Source of the DNA: an uncultured Flavobacteriaceae bacterium
GTDB lineage: Bacteria > Bacteroidota > Bacteroidia > Flavobacteriales > Flavobacteriaceae
NCBI GenBank assembly: GCA_943788165.1
Contig: CALSPF010000002.1
Coordinates: 124,001-188,000, forward strand
Direction: 5' to 3'
Length of the DNA: 64,000 nt
Part shown: piece after piece, positions 20,407 to 29,301 of the stretch
Position numbering within the stretch: position 1 is the first letter of the stretch
Layout: each line of letters begins with the position of its first letter
Translations under genes and position numbers: made by a program
Notes under the pieces: generated by a model
What the model saw: the letters and a program-made list of their open reading frames with translations, nothing else
Told to the model about the DNA's origin: nothing
Databases searched by the model: none

Positions 20407-22341
20407 TTATCTTTCAGGCTTATAATTGAGCGTATTTCCTCTCCCAACATAACTCAGACTTAATAATTCTTTACTGTATTCAATTATATAATATTCTAAA
20501 GTATCAGAATCATTTGTTATCGTTAGATAGTCCTCAAGTATTTTGAAATCGTAAATAAGGGAAGATTCATTTTCACCACTTTTATAAAAGACTATCCATT
20601 TTCCGTTTTTAATTTCAATTCCAGAAAGAGAATCAACGGTGCTTATCCATCTCCCGTTTTTAAATTTCGTTTGTTTTAAAATAGGTTTTTGGTCCTGTTC
20701 AATTCTATTTTTTTGGAGTCCCCTACGAGTGAGATTAAAATCTCTAATATCCTTAGATAAAGTCGTATATTTCAATAAATTTATTGAGGGAGGGTTTTGA
20801 TTTGGAGCAGCTAAAAGTTTTCCGTTTTCGTCTAAGCAATAACTACTTGCAGTCCCACTGCTTGATTCATTGACACACTTGATTTTACCATTTTTATGAA
20901 AAGTATTCGATATTTTGGCGGGACCCCATAAACCGTCATCAAGTTCTATCTCCTGTTCTACAATTTCAGTTATATTTCCATCAACATCATATTCAATTTT
21001 TTTAATTTTACCATTCAATCTTATTACACTTCCCATTGATAATAAATGAATTTTTTCAGGAGTTATTACCATTCTTTCACCTTTGCCATCAACTGGATTA
21101 TCAAATTCCTCAACAACATAAAATTCATCTTTAGTTATATCCCCTGATTCAGAGTAATAAGTCCACACACCTTTTCGAATGGATTGTGAGTGTTTTTCTA
21201 AGAAACCATCAAAAACATATCCTCTAACTTTTATTCTAATTAGTGGATTTTGAAATATTACATTCTGTAAACTATCTTTTTGGATGTCAGAAAGTTGCAT
21301 GTATTCGCCTTCCGTAACTTCATCGCCATCCCTTTTGTAAAGAAGTTTTGAATTAGCAGACTTGTGTTCTATATTTTTATTATCATATTCAGTAACTATG
21401 TAGCCAGTAACTTCAATCCACTCACCTTTAATTTCACTTTTAATTCCTGTTTCTATATCTGTATCAATTACAGTTAATTTTATACCTGTTTTAGATTCTA
21501 CAGTGACGGGTATTCCATAGAGGAGTTTGCCTATTGTTTTTGATTTTAAATTGGGACTCATTCTTACGTTTAGACCGCTTTTTGCTGAAACTTTAGATCC
21601 TATAATTTCCTCAAAAGATTCTCCTGCTACTTTTAATTTACCATTTTCATAATAAGATGTGTATGGTGATTGCCCAATTGAAGTGTTGAAATTAAGTTTA
21701 GATGATGCAGAGAATCCTTCAGGATCAAACTCCTTCATAATTAAATTAAATAATTCTAAAAACTGCTTTGAGGTCCCATCATAATCTCTTCTGATCCAAA
21801 ATAGTGTCTCTCCAGAAATTTCATCACAATTGTTTTCAATTCCAAAGAAGATTTCATGAAGGATCTCTTTTATGTCATCTTTATTTTTGATTCTTTCAAG
21901 AAGCCACCTGTTGCAATCAGAGGTGAAATGATCTTCAATTTGATTTTCCATTAGCTTTTTTAAAGGAGTTTCAAATTTTCGAAAATACAAGGGTTTAAGA
22001 GTTGTTTTTAATTCTGGTGACATAGACTTGATCGTTTTTATCAATTCTACTAAAAACATGGGATTATAGTGCCCAAACTCCCCTTCTACCGAGTTACAAT
22101 CACTACAAAACCATTCCTTAGTATGCGGCCCCGAATTAAAAACAGACATTCCGAAAATATTTTCCGCCATCCTAATTATATCTATCGTAGCAATCCAATA
22201 CCCCTTAAAAAATGATTTGGGTGAACCCCCATACATTGGCTCGGTTATTAGCTCTTTGAAGTGATCAATATTGTCCTCTATCGTGTTTTGCCCAAAAGAA
22301 ACAATTGGAACTAACAGCAAAAGAAGAAGTAGCTTTTTCAT
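20407..22341 (-). CDS. Secreted protein, paralog of 17904-20231, with SH3b-like domain
   Basis: N-term MKKLLLLLLLVPIVSFGQNTIEDNIDHFKELITEPMYGGSPKSFFKGYWIAT nearly identical to upstream paralog; VSAKSGLNVRMSPNLKSKTIGKLLYG. Confidence 0.8.
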   Translation of the reverse strand: MKKLLLLLLLVPIVSFGQNTIEDNIDHFKELITEPMYGGSPKSFFKGYWIATIDIIRMAENIFGMSVFNSGPHTKEWFCSDCNSVEGEFGHYNPMFLVELIKTIKSMSPELKTTLKPLYFRKFETPLKKLMENQIEDHFTSDCNRWLLERIKNKDDIKEILHEIFFGIENNCDEISGETLFWIRRDYDGTSKQFLELFNLIMKEFDPEGFSASSKLNFNTSIGQSPYTSYYENGKLKVAGESFEEIIGSKVSAKSGLNVRMSPNLKSKTIGKLLYGIPVTVESKTGIKLTVIDTDIETGIKSEIKGEWIEVTGYIVTEYDNKNIEHKSANSKLLYKRDGDEVTEGEYMQLSDIQKDSLQNVIFQNPLIRIKVRGYVFDGFLEKHSQSIRKGVWTYYSESGDITKDEFYVVEEFDNPVDGKGERMVITPEKIHLLSMGSVIRLNGKIKKIEYDVDGNITEIVEQEIELDDGLWGPAKISNTFHKNGKIKCVNESSSGTASSYCLDENGKLLAAPNQNPPSINLLKYTTLSKDIRDFNLTRRGLQKNRIEQDQKPILKQTKFKNGRWISTVDSLSGIEIKNGKWIVFYKSGENESSLIYDFKILEDYLTITNDSDTLEYYIIEYSKELLSLSYVGRGNTLNYKPER

Positions 22342-22444
22342 AATATCGAATTAATCAATACAATGTACAAAACTGTTTTTAAAGCTTGTAAATAAAGGTC
22401 AAGTGGTATTGATTCTTTGTAGTCCTCACTTTAGCAGTTGCTTT

Positions 22445-22556
22445 TAGTGGGGATTTCTAAACCACGTAAGTAGGTTAAACTTACATTTATAGATGAATGT
22501 CCCATTGCTTTCTGTAGCTTGGTTATACTCCCTGCCCTTTTAAATATAAGATTAAG
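22445..22556 (-). pseudogene. C-terminal remnant of a tyrosine integrase
   Basis: Reverse strand reads NLNLIFKRAGSITKLQKAMGHSSINVSLTYLRGLEIPTKS, matching the HxxY-box region of phage-type integrases; stop codon just upstream. Confidence 0.7.
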
Positions 22557-22671
22557 GTTTGTTATTTAATATGTTCCTTGGTTTGGTGAGCCCTTGTTTA
22601 ATTATAATTTTCCTAATTGGACAGAAAGTGTAAAAGCTTTTACACCTAATAAAACAGAATAAGTTGTTAAA

Positions 22672-22691
22672 TGGAACCCTATATGGAACCC
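22672..22691. repeat. Candidate diverged integrase arm repeats (TGGAACCC x2, 12-bp period)
   Basis: tggaaccctatatggaaccc next to terminator and att-like core; same layout as AGTACCCC x2 at 42337/42349. Confidence 0.45.
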
Positions 22692-22710
22692 AAAAGGGAT
22701 TTTAAATAAG

Positions 22711-22735
22711 TAACTCCCTAATTATTAGGGAGTTA
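22711..22735. terminator. Hairpin abutting att-like core
   Basis: TAACTCCCTAATTATTAGGGAGTTA perfect inverted repeat 3 bp before tRNA-3'-end-like core. Confidence 0.6.
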
Positions 22736-22738
22736 CAA

Positions 22739-22751
22739 GTGGTCCCACCTG
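22739..22751. repeat. att-like core: tRNA(CAT) 3'-end fragment
   Basis: gtggtcccacctg identical to part of the tRNA 3' end at 42422-42436. Confidence 0.75.
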
Positions 22752-22804
22752 TACTCATTACTATTTATAACTACCTGATTTACAGTATATATAAATGAAC
22801 CTAT

Positions 22805-22863
22805 AGTACCCCGGGGTACTGTTTTAGTCCCTTTTGGGTACTAAGTTATTTGGTGGGGTACTA
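22805..22863. repeat. Candidate integrase arm-type sites, decayed element
   Basis: AGTACCCCGGGGTACT palindrome at 22805-22820 plus two further GGGTACT copies; same arrangement at 36478-36534. Confidence 0.6.
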
Positions 22864-22865
22864 AC

Positions 22866-22891
22866 AAACTCTGTTAAATCTAACAGAAGTT
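22866..22891. repeat. Element inverted repeat, site B1 (AACTTCTGTTA-N4-TAACAGAAGTT family)
   Basis: aaactctgtta-aatc-taacagaagtt. Confidence 0.7.
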
Positions 22892-23224
22892 AATTCTGAA
22901 CTATTTTCAATCATTTTTTATCGTTTTCTAAAACTTTCTATACTTATATATGTAACCTTCTCTCCAACATGGGGTAAAGAGGAGTTCACCCACGAGGGAC
23001 GAAAGTTAGTTAGTGGGAAAGACATCGGTTAGTAGATTATAAATAATAGTTGAGGTTTCACCGGTAGTTACAAAAATGATTTTATTATAAATCTGATATG
23101 GGGAACAATGAACTGGTCAGAAGAAGTGTAAGATTCAAGTTTATAGAGAGTTTGAAAACTCTAAGGGGTTTGGTGTATCTAATTTATACTGAACGATTAT
23201 TAAAAGTTTAAAATAAAGAGTATC

Positions 23225-23260
23225 AACCTCGAACTGATATAGTATTACAAGTACGAGGTT
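23225..23260 (+). promoter_or_regulatory. Conserved stem-loop upstream of xis-like ORFs (copy B)
   Basis: AACCTCG...CGAGGTT; flanking aataaagagtatc and gtacgaggttattac conserved with 36953-36988. Confidence 0.6.
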
Positions 23261-23294
23261 ATTACATTTTTAATTAAATCTGAAAAAAAATAAT

Positions 23295-23489
23295 ATGATA
23301 GAAAATATAAGTAAAGAAGAAGCAAAACATATGGTAGAACTATTAAAGAAGAAATCCAACTTAGTAAAGAATTTCTCAGATAAGTTAGAGAAGTACAGAA
23401 CAAGTGGAGATAGAGAAACCTATAACAAGAAGTTTAAAGAACTATTAGAAAAAGAAGAGATAAAAGTATATGGAAAGAAGATTGAGTAA
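23295..23489 (+). CDS. Small basic element-encoded protein (copy B)
   Basis: 64 aa, near-identical to 37025-37219, overlaps next ORF by 20 bp. Confidence 0.7.
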   Translation: MIENISKEEAKHMVELLKKKSNLVKNFSDKLEKYRTSGDRETYNKKFKELLEKEEIKVYGKKIE

Positions 23490-23682
23490 ACAAGATTTAA
23501 TGGAACTCTATGGTGTGGATAGAATCACTATCGAGGACTGGAGAAGAAACAGAGGATTAAACATGATAGAAGTATCTTCTCATTCGAAATACATCACAGA
23601 AGAGGAGTTATTAAAGTGGGAGAGCAGTTTAAAAGAAGATTCTTCAGTACAGAGGTTTAATAATCAAAGTGTATCAGAATGA
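23470..23682 (+). CDS. Excisionase/HTH-type small DNA-binding protein (copy B)
   Basis: LSKQDLMELYGVDRITIEDWRRNRGLNMIEVSSHSKYITEEELLKWE; MerR/Xis-like HTH; paralog at 37200. Confidence 0.75.
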   Translation: MERRLSKQDLMELYGVDRITIEDWRRNRGLNMIEVSSHSKYITEEELLKWESSLKEDSSVQRFNNQSVSE

Positions 23683-23850
23683 AGAGGTGTGAAGGGTTGA
23701 TATACTTTCTTTAAAACTTCTGGTTTAATTAGTGTATCAGTATTATTTAAATGGAGGTTTCTTGTAACTGAGAAAATACTTTTTTTCCAAAATGGGTATC
23801 GGAGGGGTTTTCATATCGGAGTCAATTTTTTCCCTGAGGAAATGATTGGG

Positions 23851-23878
23851 TAACTTCTGTTAGAATTAACAGAAGTTA
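23851..23878. repeat. Element inverted repeat, site B2 (perfect)
   Basis: taacttctgtta-gaat-taacagaagtta, 12-bp arms. Confidence 0.9.
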
Positions 23879-25156
23879 AGATATGAAGTACTCTTGATTT
23901 AAGAAATATACATTTATCCTATTATCTTTTTCCCATTTTTTTGAGAGAATTAAATCTTGATTAATCAAGTGATTTGATCTTTGATTCATTGAATTGATGA
24001 GAACGTTTTTTAATCGGTTTTGATGTCCAATATCCAGTGTTTCATTTTTGAGTAAGTCAAGAAATTCATGGTTTTTAAGGGTTTTATTCTCCTGAAGTTT
24101 TTTAACAATAATAATCCATTTTGGATCATTTGTGAAAAGGATTTTATCAAATAATATTTTGTCAGAAAATGATCTTATTTTTTTCTTTCTTCTTCTAAAC
24201 TTGTTTACCAAATAAAGAGAAGAACACACCATAAATAATACAAATAAAAATATATAATAGGTTGCGTTAGGGTTGTAAAGGACGGAATAATTACTCCCTA
24301 ATTTTTCATTAAAATCATTAACATTTAGTTTTTTGATTTCTGAAAGAAAGTTCTCATCCCTTTCTTTAAAATAAATATCATCACCAATAACTCCAATTAT
24401 ACGATCTACGGTAAATTCTATCTCAAAAGAAACCGAGGTCATTTTAATGGGATTTACAATGATCAATAAATTATCATAGAATATCCATATTCTGTCGTTA
24501 AGATTTAAATAATCGTTAGGAGGATTAACAAGATTTTCATTTAAATTTCCAAATAACTTTTTACTTAAAAGTGTTGTTAAATTAATTTCATAACATTCAT
24601 TAATCTTTTTTGTTTTTAAATGATCATTTTCATGATTTGTAACTCCACCACAAAAGATTAAATTATCTTCAATTATTGAATGAAAGTTTATTTCACTTAT
24701 TCCCTCAATGGGAAAATCTCCTTTAATATCTCTGGAAAGCCATTCTTTCTTTTCTTTAGAAAAATAAACAATATCATCTCTTCTGTTAAAGAATCCGTAA
24801 CCGCCAAGAATATTTATTTGATCGTTATGGAAAAAAGACAATGACCCAACATGAAGTTTGTGATCATAAGAGTTGTCAATTCTTGTGATTTCATTATCAA
24901 TTAATTGATACAGAAGACCTCCCGTTTTCTTATAAAAATAGATGTTATCAAAATTTAAAATGTGATATTTTGAAAAATCAATATTATCATGGTTAATGAG
25001 TAATTCTTTTGAATAGAAATCACTTTTACTATCACTGAATCTATATAAAGAATCCTCTTTTATTTCATAAATGAAAGAATCTTTTACAAAGAAATTAGTT
25101 TGATCCCTTTGGGTTAAGTTGATTGAAAAAAAATATACTATTAAAAATAAACGCAT
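23876..25156 (-). CDS. Membrane protein: beta-propeller-like ectodomain, one TM helix, cytoplasmic C-terminal domain (cargo)
   Basis: N-terminal hydrophobic segment, kelch-like repeats (INILGGYGFFNRRDDIVYF, NLIFCGGVTNHEND), TM YYIFLFVLFMVCSSLYLVNKFRRRKKK, about 100-aa helical tail. Confidence 0.6.
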   Translation of the reverse strand: MRLFLIVYFFSINLTQRDQTNFFVKDSFIYEIKEDSLYRFSDSKSDFYSKELLINHDNIDFSKYHILNFDNIYFYKKTGGLLYQLIDNEITRIDNSYDHKLHVGSLSFFHNDQINILGGYGFFNRRDDIVYFSKEKKEWLSRDIKGDFPIEGISEINFHSIIEDNLIFCGGVTNHENDHLKTKKINECYEINLTTLLSKKLFGNLNENLVNPPNDYLNLNDRIWIFYDNLLIIVNPIKMTSVSFEIEFTVDRIIGVIGDDIYFKERDENFLSEIKKLNVNDFNEKLGSNYSVLYNPNATYYIFLFVLFMVCSSLYLVNKFRRRKKKIRSFSDKILFDKILFTNDPKWIIIVKKLQENKTLKNHEFLDLLKNETLDIGHQNRLKNVLINSMNQRSNHLINQDLILSKKWEKDNRINVYFLNQEYFIS

Positions 25157-25244
25157 TGGTTGTAAATATGATGCACAAGTTAACTAAAACCTTTTACTCT
25201 TTGTGTGTTTAAATTTAACTAATCAAATAGTCAATAATTATTCT

Positions 25245-27098
25245 ATGAGAATTGTTTTAAGTTCACTAATCATTTTATCTATCCTTTCTTGTGGGAAAGA
25301 AAGTCCAGTAGTTACAGATCCGGTTATCAGTTTCACTTTAACTGTAACATCAGGAGTTGGTGGGAGTGTTAGTTCACCTGGGGGGTCTTACACTCAAGGT
25401 AAATCTACTTCGGTTACTGCAACCCCTGATCCAGAATATGTATTTGTTAATTGGTCAAATGGTTCAACTGATAATCCACTTTCAATTACGGTTAATTCTA
25501 ATCAAACAGTTACTGCCAATTTTGAAAAAAGAAAATATCCTCTTACCGTTTCAATAACAGGTTCTGGAACAGTTTCTGAGGAAATTGTATCTGCAGGTAA
25601 ATCAACTACTGAATATACTTCAGGGAGTATGATTAGATTAACAGCTATCCCCTCAGGAGACTGGGGATCTTTTGATGGATGGTCTGGGGATATTGATTCT
25701 AAGGAAAATTCAATTGAAATTATATTAAATAATCCTACTAGTATTAATGTAGAATTTTCAGAAACAAGTGTCATTGTAAACAAGACAACGACATACGTAG
25801 ATACTAACCTAACAAATTGGGATATTCGACAAGCTTTTTCTATGGTAAGTGGTGTTTTTCCATACCAAAGTGGTGATGAATTCTATGTGTTCTTCCCCGG
25901 AATATCAGAGTGGAGACCAGATGGGAATAGAGCTAGAAGCAAAGATGAAGTATCAGCTAAACCCTCTCACATTTTAAAACGTGTAAACGGGGTATGGGAA
26001 TATCTTAAAACCGATTATGAAGCAACGTTTTGGGGGGCTCGAAATTTTGAATTGGATGGAAATAATATTGCAATTGGAGATGGAAACGAAATTGGAGCAG
26101 ATGGAACTGATTGGAATGGTGATGCATATTACGGAAAAATTGAAACTGGAGGAAATATTTTATGGACTAAAGTGAACACTAACGAAAATAGGGCTTTTCA
26201 TCACGGCACTACTTCTGGTGATATTAATGGAGATGGATTGAAGGATGTTGGAGCAGCACCAGGTAAATGGGATCAGGATTTAGGTCAATGGCATCTGCAG
26301 TTTTTTACTCAACAAGAAGATGGTTCTTTTATAGAGAATGACAAAGCGTATATTAATTATTGGGATGAAGAAGATTTAATAGGGCATTGTCTTCCATTCG
26401 CTTTGGATTTCGCTGATTTATTTGGAGATGCTCGAGATGAAATAATTTTTGCTGATTATGGAATGTGTAACATAAATGGGGGTTATGAAGATAGTAATCA
26501 AATTCAAATTTATGCTTATGATAATTCTACATTAAAATATGAAAAGCACTGGGAGTCTTCATCTCCAGATGCTTTATATAGTCAGGATATGGGGGCCACT
26601 TCAATAAAACCCTTTGATTTCAATAATGATGGAATAATAGATATTTCCGTAGCAAGAGAAAGCGAATCAGCAGGGTGCGCATTTGAAATTTGGATAGGTA
26701 ATGGGAATGGAACTTATAACCCACATTATGTAACAACAGTTTGGAATCAAGATGAATTTCAATTTAGAGAATTCGATTTATTAGATGTTAATAATGATGG
26801 TTATATGGACATTGTTTTTAGACCTTTTCATTATGGCAGACTTTACAGGAATAATCCTGTTTGGTGGGATGTGCCAAAAAATAACGGTATAAAGTTCCAT
26901 AACCTAATAATGATTAATGACGGAACAGGAAGGTTTAATAGTTATGCAAAAGAAGAATTAATTATTGAAAACATAAATATTAGCAACGTACATCCTTATA
27001 TGGATAACGGAATCCTTCATTTTGTTGGAGCCTACACATATGCAGACACTCCATATTTTATAGATACTTTTGATTTTAAAGTAAGAATCTTAGATTGA
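25245..27098 (+). CDS. Lipoprotein with two InlB B-repeat-like domains and FG-GAP/VCBS-like propeller (cargo)
   Basis: MRIVLSSLIILSILSC lipobox; GGSVSSPGGSYTQGKSTSVTATPDPEYVFVNWSNGSTDNPLSITVNSNQTVTANF; DINGDGLKDVGAAPGKW, DFNNDGIIDISVA, DVNNDGYMDIVF. Confidence 0.8.
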   Translation: MRIVLSSLIILSILSCGKESPVVTDPVISFTLTVTSGVGGSVSSPGGSYTQGKSTSVTATPDPEYVFVNWSNGSTDNPLSITVNSNQTVTANFEKRKYPLTVSITGSGTVSEEIVSAGKSTTEYTSGSMIRLTAIPSGDWGSFDGWSGDIDSKENSIEIILNNPTSINVEFSETSVIVNKTTTYVDTNLTNWDIRQAFSMVSGVFPYQSGDEFYVFFPGISEWRPDGNRARSKDEVSAKPSHILKRVNGVWEYLKTDYEATFWGARNFELDGNNIAIGDGNEIGADGTDWNGDAYYGKIETGGNILWTKVNTNENRAFHHGTTSGDINGDGLKDVGAAPGKWDQDLGQWHLQFFTQQEDGSFIENDKAYINYWDEEDLIGHCLPFALDFADLFGDARDEIIFADYGMCNINGGYEDSNQIQIYAYDNSTLKYEKHWESSSPDALYSQDMGATSIKPFDFNNDGIIDISVARESESAGCAFEIWIGNGNGTYNPHYVTTVWNQDEFQFREFDLLDVNNDGYMDIVFRPFHYGRLYRNNPVWWDVPKNNGIKFHNLIMINDGTGRFNSYAKEELIIENINISNVHPYMDNGILHFVGAYTYADTPYFIDTFDFKVRILD

Positions 27099-27129
27099 TT
27101 TTATTTCCTTCTATCAATTATATACTTAT

Positions 27130-27156
27130 GATATAAAAGTTAGGATTTTAGATTAA
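27130..27156 (+). pseudogene. C-terminal scrap of a second lipoprotein of the same family
   Basis: gatataaaagttaggattttagattaa = DIKVRILD*, echoing DFKVRILD* at 27072-27098. Confidence 0.55.
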
Positions 27157-28517
27157 TACTTCTTTAAATCATAACCTACAAAACATCTATTCAACTCATC
27201 ACAAACCCTACCAACAGTTCCACTTCCCATAAAAGGGTCTAAAACCAATTCAAACTCTTTTGAAGTTTGAAGAATTGGTAAGGTTATAATTTCTTCAGGA
27301 AAAGGAGCTGGGTGTTCTCCATCGATATCTAACTTTTGATTTGCAACCGAAGTTCTCACAATATCCTCATTCCAATAATCACCCATATTCTTTCCCTTAA
27401 TGTTCGGTAGGTATGGAGAAATGGAATTTGAGTACTCTCCATTTACACTTCTGTGTCGAGGTGGAAGAGAAGGTTTAGTTTTATCTGAGAGTTTTGTTAG
27501 TGTTGAATAATAATCATACTCCATTGATTGGGTCAGATGAAAGATAAACTCATAGGAAGGAGTAAGATTAGATTTTGATGAAGAGGGTTTGGGATTGGTT
27601 TTAGACCAAATAATAGTATTCCTCAATATCCATCCTTGTTCTTGAAGTTTGAGGATTACCCTATGAGGAACATTTTGAAGATTTCCATTGTAAAATGTAT
27701 CTCCTAAGTTTAAAAAGAAACTTCCTCTATTATTTAATACTCTCTTACAATCTCTAAGATGTTTTGATAGATTTACTACAAATTCCTCTGAAGTTTTCTC
27801 ATTTCCTAATCCTTCTTCTTCAGAATAGGTTCTTTTATTCCAGTAGGGAGGAGAAGTAAAGATGGTTTGAACCTCACCATCATTTAGTTCACTCATATTG
27901 TGTGATGATTTCTGATAAAATCTCCATGATGAGTTTTTGGTAATTTTTGATTTATTGTTGGGTTTACTTTCTCTACTTTCTTTCTCTTTAAGTTCTCGTT
28001 GGATTTGAAGATACGATTGGTTAACCGTAAGAATTCCTTTATCTAAAAGTTCTATGTGTTCAGGTTGGTGTTTATGAATAAAAATCAATCGTTGTAACTG
28101 AGAAGAAGAGATTCCCATTTCTTTTGAAACGATATCTCTTGAAGAACTTCTGTTAGATTTAACAGAAGTTAAATCTGTTCTTCTACCTTGTCCTTTTCTA
28201 TAATACCCATCAAGTATTAGGTATTCATTAATAAGCTCCTTAAAACTCTTTATTCTCTGTTTATTAAAGTGAATAAGAAGTAATTCTTCCTCTTCCTTCT
28301 TAACTTCAATCATGTTAACCTCTAACTCTTCCCATCCCAATCGTTTGATGGATTCAAATCTTCTATTTCCACTGATTACTTGATTACTAGTATCTATAGT
28401 GAGGGGTTGTAGTAAACCTACTTCAGAAATACTTTCCATGAGTTCATCAATAGAAGATAAATCATAGATTTCTTTGTTCTTTGGATGGTGTTTGAGAGAG
28501 GAAACTTTGACTTTCAT
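27153..28517 (-). CDS. ParB-like N-terminal domain + N4/N6 DNA methyltransferase (copy B)
   Basis: ParB-like ISGNRRFESIKRLGWEEL; MTase motifs TSPPYWNKR and DPFMGSGT; paralog 39280-40647. Confidence 0.9.
   Translation of the reverse strand: MKVKVSSLKHHPKNKEIYDLSSIDELMESISEVGLLQPLTIDTSNQVISGNRRFESIKRLGWEELEVNMIEVKKEEEELLLIHFNKQRIKSFKELINEYLILDGYYRKGQGRRTDLTSVKSNRSSSRDIVSKEMGISSSQLQRLIFIHKHQPEHIELLDKGILTVNQSYLQIQRELKEKESRESKPNNKSKITKNSSWRFYQKSSHNMSELNDGEVQTIFTSPPYWNKRTYSEEEGLGNEKTSEEFVVNLSKHLRDCKRVLNNRGSFFLNLGDTFYNGNLQNVPHRVILKLQEQGWILRNTIIWSKTNPKPSSSKSNLTPSYEFIFHLTQSMEYDYYSTLTKLSDKTKPSLPPRHRSVNGEYSNSISPYLPNIKGKNMGDYWNEDIVRTSVANQKLDIDGEHPAPFPEEIITLPILQTSKEFELVLDPFMGSGTVGRVCDELNRCFVGYDLKKY
28145..28170. 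repeat. Element inverted repeat, site B3, inside MTase gene
   Basis: aacttctgtta-gatt-taacagaagtt perfect 11-bp arms. Confidence 0.9.
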
Positions 28518-28556
28518 AAATTAAAAGTAGCAAAGTTTAGAATGGTATGCAAGTAA

Positions 28557-28682
28557 TCAAGAAATCAACTGTTTTACTTTCTCCTTCCAAATATCTTCGG
28601 GGAGTGTTCCCATTTCTTTTAACCTCAACAATGTTTTTAATTGTTCCTCTGTTTCTGAAGTAATTGATTTTGATTTTTTTAA
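28557..28682 (-). pseudogene. Truncated tyrosine integrase: C-terminal tail only (copy B)
   Basis: Near-identical to 40681-40803 (…atcaactgttttactttctccttccaaatatcttc…gattttgattt) then homology stops; rest of integrase absent. Confidence 0.85.
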
Positions 28683-28723
28683 CTACATCCTTTCTAATGG
28701 ATTTAATTTGTAATTTTAAGCAA

Positions 28724-28731
28724 TAATTTTG
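28724..28731 (+). promoter_or_regulatory. Bacteroidota -7-type promoter box of MarR gene
   Basis: TAATTTTG (TAnnTTTG) 5 nt before the ATG at 28737. Confidence 0.5.
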
Positions 28732-28736
28732 TTTTT

Positions 28737-29219
28737 ATGGAAACGATCAATAAGTATTCTGGTATCATGATTAGTATCAGGAAGATTGTACGAGCAATTA
28801 ACCTAGAGTCTAAGAGGATTGAAAAGGATTATGGGCTTAGTATTCCAAAATTGCTCACCTTAAAGTTTTTAGAGGAGAAAGCAGAGTATAAGAGTACGAT
28901 GAAAGCACTTAAAGAACATTTATCGCTGAATGCGAGTACAGTGTCCGGAATAGTCGCTCGTTTGGAGTCAATGGGGTTGATCGCCCGATTGCCAAATCCC
29001 AATGATAAAAGAAGTACCCCGATTATTTTAACCTCAAGTGGGAATAAACTAATTAAGCAAACAGATGAGTCTTTACACGAACGTGTGATGCGTAAATCCA
29101 ACTCTTTAACGGATGAAGAATACCAGCAAATATTAGTTTCATTCAAAACTATAATTAAGATTTTTGATATTGATGATATCGATGCATCCCCTATTATTAG
29201 TGGTCAAACGGAGATGTGA
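28737..29219 (+). CDS. MarR-family transcriptional regulator
   Basis: winged-HTH LKEHLSLNASTVSGIVARLESMGLIARLPNPNDKRSTPIILTSSG. Confidence 0.9.
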   Translation: METINKYSGIMISIRKIVRAINLESKRIEKDYGLSIPKLLTLKFLEEKAEYKSTMKALKEHLSLNASTVSGIVARLESMGLIARLPNPNDKRSTPIILTSSGNKLIKQTDESLHERVMRKSNSLTDEEYQQILVSFKTIIKIFDIDDIDASPIISGQTEM

Positions 29220-29268
29220 GATTTTTTCTTAGATGGTCATTGCTAACAAATACTTTCTATAGAAAATA

Positions 29269-29284
29269 TATTTTTGTACTTTTG
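29269..29284 (+). promoter_or_regulatory. Tandem Bacteroidota -7 boxes upstream of susC
   Basis: TATTTTTG and TACTTTTG about 20-30 nt before ATG at 29302. Confidence 0.45.
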
Positions 29285-29301
29285 CAACCAAATCAACTAT
29301 T

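Noticed and set aside
22711-22735. Perfect hairpin as an element inverted-repeat site
   Set aside because: Sequence TAACTCCCTAAT is unrelated to AACTTCTGTTA; position next to att core fits a terminator.
27153-28517. Type II restriction-modification system
   Set aside because: Only the methyltransferase is present; neighbours show no endonuclease features.
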